A stretch of DNA of 7,735 nucleotides from assembly GCA_003644175.1 (NCBI GenBank), contig QNBS01000104.1, positions 1 to 7,735 of the forward strand. Direction: 5' to 3'. This document shows, in pieces, positions 5,757 to 7,735 of this stretch. Made by a program: the position numbers and the translations under genes. Numbering within the stretch: the stretch's first letter is position 1; the number at the start of each line of letters is the position of its first letter. This stretch comes from Planctomycetota bacterium (lineage in GTDB: Bacteria > Planctomycetota > Phycisphaerae > Sedimentisphaerales > Anaerohalosphaeraceae). Below the pieces are notes generated by a model. It was not told the origin of the DNA. It searched no databases and saw nothing but the letters and a program-made list of their open reading frames with translations.

Positions 5757-6281
5757 ATGAATATGCGCTGGATGAGATTCATGGTTTTTCTGCTGTTGGC
5801 GACGCTGTTGAATGCGGGTAATGTCCTCAACACGATATCCGTGACCAGTCTGCAAATCAAGCCGGACCTGCTGTTGATCACGCTGGTGTTCTTTTCGATT
5901 AATATCGCAACAACCGATGCTGTCGCGGCCTCTTTCGCCATCGGCTTTGCGGCGGATATTGCCGGCGGGACGATGGGGCCGTGTATGATCACTTTCGGCG
6001 TTATTGGCTCGTTCATTTCACAACTCCAGAGGGTTGTTGTGATGAAACGAATGATCCATCAGGCGGCGGCGATATTCGTTATAGCATTGGTCGCAGGCGG
6101 CATGGTCCAACTTCTGTCGTCTTTCAAAACGGACGAATCAGTCTCCAATGTTTGCAGGATGATCTTAGGCGGCGCGGCATACTCTGCGGTTGCGGGTCCT
6201 TTGGTGTGGATGTTCCTGTCAACGATGGCTTCGTGGCTGGGCGTCCAGCCGCGTCAGCACAGTCGGTTATCACACAGGTAG
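5757..6281 (+). CDS. mreD: Rod shape-determining protein MreD
   Basis: MreD is a small polytopic inner-membrane protein of the elongasome that acts with MreC. The 174-residue product is very hydrophobic, with about five to six membrane helices (roughly 5-22, 36-52, 54-70, 76-92, 102-121 and 136-158). It carries the family pattern KPDLLLITLVFFSI (35-48), followed by AIGFAADIAGGTMGP (61-75), equivalent to 'GF..GL..D...G...G'. Length is typical (about 160-175). ATG 5757 has GGGGA at 5743-5747; Met3 (5763) is a possible alternative start. Position between mreC and the PBP2 gene supports the call. The stop TAG is 3 bases before the mrdA start, indicating coupled translation. Confidence 0.92.
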   Translation: MNMRWMRFMVFLLLATLLNAGNVLNTISVTSLQIKPDLLLITLVFFSINIATTDAVAASFAIGFAADIAGGTMGPCMITFGVIGSFISQLQRVVVMKRMIHQAAAIFVIALVAGGMVQLLSSFKTDESVSNVCRMILGGAAYSAVAGPLVWMFLSTMASWLGVQPRQHSRLSHR

Positions 6282-6284
6282 GCT

Positions 6285-7735
6285 ATGTACAGACGCCGGC
6301 TCTATTTTATTGTTCTTTTCTGCGGTCTGGCGGCGGCGGCCTGTGTCGTTCGGCTGGTCTTTCTGCAGCTTGTCCATGGGGACAATTACAGAGAATCGAT
6401 GGTGAAGATGCGGATACTGCCGCCGGTCCGGCTGCCCACCGTGCGGGGCAGCATTCTTGACAGGAACGGGCGGATTCTCGCCGTCGACCGGCCGGTCTTC
6501 TGGCTGCATATCAACTATCGCCTGAGTTGCCTGCTGGACGAGCGGTTTCGCCGGGCGAATATCCTTCTGGCGGTCGAAAAGGGAACAAGCCCCGAAGAAG
6601 CCGAGCGCCGATTCGGCGCCAAATATGCCGACGACATCTCTCGGCTAAATGAGATTATCGGAAAATGCGCTGAATTCATGGGCTGCCCTGTCGAGGAAGC
6701 AGTCGAGAGGGTCCATGCGATAAACAACCGCATCTGGCGGAGCAGGGAATTCTATGCATGGTCGGACAACTGTCGCGATTCAACGTTAAGAGAACAGTAT
6801 CGATATGTACCGCAGAGTAAGGCGATAAAAGAGTTTGAGGAGCGATTCGACGCCGCCGAGCGTATTAAACTGGCCGGCAAAAGCGACCGGCTTGAGATGT
6901 ACGACCCGCAGCCGTTGTTCAAGCTCGATGATGAGCAGGTTGCCCGAGCCGGACGCGAGTTCATAGACATAAAAGAAATCGAGATATTGACCGAATCCAC
7001 ACGGGATTATCCCTTCGGCTCGGCGGCGTGCCAGATAATCGGCTGGGTGGGGCGTCCTGGCCCTGAGAATGAAAGGCTCCTGGCGGGCGATAAGTATATG
7101 AAATACATGGACAATGAGGTTCTGGGCAAAAGCGGCGTCGAGAAGGTCTGTGAGGCCATCCTCCGGGGCCGCGGCGGCGAGATAACATATGACAAGAGTA
7201 ATAACGTCGTCGATCACATCGAAGCTCAATTCGGCGGAGATGTTCGTTTGTCGCTGGATATCGAACTGCAGCAAAGAATAGAGACTTTGCTGAGCAATGC
7301 CGATCTGAATCCACATGCCGACAAATGCATCGGCGCCGTCGTGCTCGATGTCGCCACGGGAGACGTCCTGGCAATGGTTTCCACGCCGGTGTACGATTTG
7401 AACACGGTAGGGCAAAATTACAGGAAACTCGCAAGTGACAGCGACGGGCGGCCGTTTCTGAACAAGGCGCTGGCGGAGCACTATCCTCCCGGCTCAACAG
7501 TGAAGCCGATTCTGCTGGCCGCGGCGCTGGAAGAGCATAAACTGAGGGCCGGGGAGATAATAAGCTGTCCGTCTCAAAAAGCACCCAGGGGCTGGCCCAA
7601 CTGCCCCATTCTCCTCAATCACGGCGTTGGCCACGATATCCGGCAAGATGAAGGGATCAGCAATACGGCCCGAAACGCCATTCGGTACAGTTGCAACGTG
7701 TTCTTTTCACACGTCGCCAATCGGCTGGCCCCGAA
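6285..7735 (+). CDS. mrdA: Penicillin-binding protein 2 (elongasome transpeptidase), 3' end outside window
   Basis: PBP2 cross-links new peptidoglycan during elongation as the partner of RodA. The frame stays open to the window edge (483 complete codons). It has a short cytoplasmic basic start (MYRRR), a membrane helix (about 7-26), the class B dimerisation motif RGSILDRNGRILAVDRP (54-70), YPFGSAACQIIGWVGRPG (242-259), GKSGVEK (281-287), the start of the transpeptidase domain (SLDIELQQRIE, 323-333), the SxxK nucleophile Ser404 with Lys407 in YPPGSTVKP, and SxN as Ser469-Cys470-Asn471. The KTG motif lies beyond the window. Cys428, Cys440, His446 and Cys470 line up with the zinc ligands described for PBP2 of E. 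coli and Acinetobacter. The pedestal/linker (about 75-240) appears longer than in E. coli. The AGGTAGG overlapping the mreD stop can serve as ribosome binding site. rodA is the expected next gene. Confidence 0.95.
   Translation, partial: MYRRRLYFIVLFCGLAAAACVVRLVFLQLVHGDNYRESMVKMRILPPVRLPTVRGSILDRNGRILAVDRPVFWLHINYRLSCLLDERFRRANILLAVEKGTSPEEAERRFGAKYADDISRLNEIIGKCAEFMGCPVEEAVERVHAINNRIWRSREFYAWSDNCRDSTLREQYRYVPQSKAIKEFEERFDAAERIKLAGKSDRLEMYDPQPLFKLDDEQVARAGREFIDIKEIEILTESTRDYPFGSAACQIIGWVGRPGPENERLLAGDKYMKYMDNEVLGKSGVEKVCEAILRGRGGEITYDKSNNVVDHIEAQFGGDVRLSLDIELQQRIETLLSNADLNPHADKCIGAVVLDVATGDVLAMVSTPVYDLNTVGQNYRKLASDSDGRPFLNKALAEHYPPGSTVKPILLAAALEEHKLRAGEIISCPSQKAPRGWPNCPILLNHGVGHDIRQDEGISNTARNAIRYSCNVFFSHVANRLAP

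Noticed and set aside
5225..6016. 263-codon minus-strand frame across the mreC-mreD junction
   Set aside because: It overlaps two well-supported + strand genes, and its product has no recognisable family.
5981..6460. 159-codon + strand frame across mreD and mrdA
   Set aside because: It is out of frame with MreD and PBP2, both of which carry family signatures over the same bases.
6786..7481. 231-codon minus-strand frame, with another at 6961-7584, opposite the right-hand gene
   Set aside because: The + strand is continuously open from 6285 and encodes PBP2 motifs throughout. The plus frame simply lacks a stop inside the window.

Overview
The window reads as one block of cell-envelope genes, all on the + strand. 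It most likely comes from a member of the PVC group, with Planctomycetota (Phycisphaerae-like) as my best guess. That guess rests on the MreB N-terminus (DLGTCNTLVCVR), on the combination of a HEAT-repeat secretory protein with short orphan membrane proteins, and on moderately GC-rich codon use. It is an inference from recall and no search was run.

Left part (1-2147): the 3' end of lnt (apolipoprotein N-acyltransferase, cut by the window edge) is followed closely by a secreted or lipid-anchored HEAT-repeat protein. About 495 bases without a convincing gene follow (2148-2642). They hold a weak terminator candidate, a degenerate copy of a widespread palindromic repeat, an AT-rich inverted repeat, and a good sigma70-type promoter (TTGACC-17 nt-TACAAT, 2494-2522) with a leader of about 114 nt.

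Right part (2643-7735): the promoter precedes a rod-complex (elongasome) cluster. Its order is a single-pass membrane coiled-coil protein with an MreC-like C-terminal beta domain, a 51-residue single-pass membrane protein, mreB, mreC, mreD, and mrdA (PBP2, running off the right edge). MreB filaments under the membrane, the MreC/MreD membrane link and the PBP2 transpeptidase together direct lateral peptidoglycan synthesis. The first two genes of this unit are not part of the textbook mreBCD-mrdAB set and are the best candidates for undescribed accessory factors.

Two starts need correcting from the longest-ORF choice. The coiled-coil gene should begin at TTG 2643, because the longer ORF runs through its own promoter. 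mreB should begin at GTG 3744, directly after AAGGGAG. The most specific molecular observations are a predicted Cys/Cys/His/Cys version of the PBP2 zinc site beside the active site, and departures in Lnt from residues reported as essential in E. coli. No tRNA, rRNA, CRISPR array, transposase or phage gene was seen.
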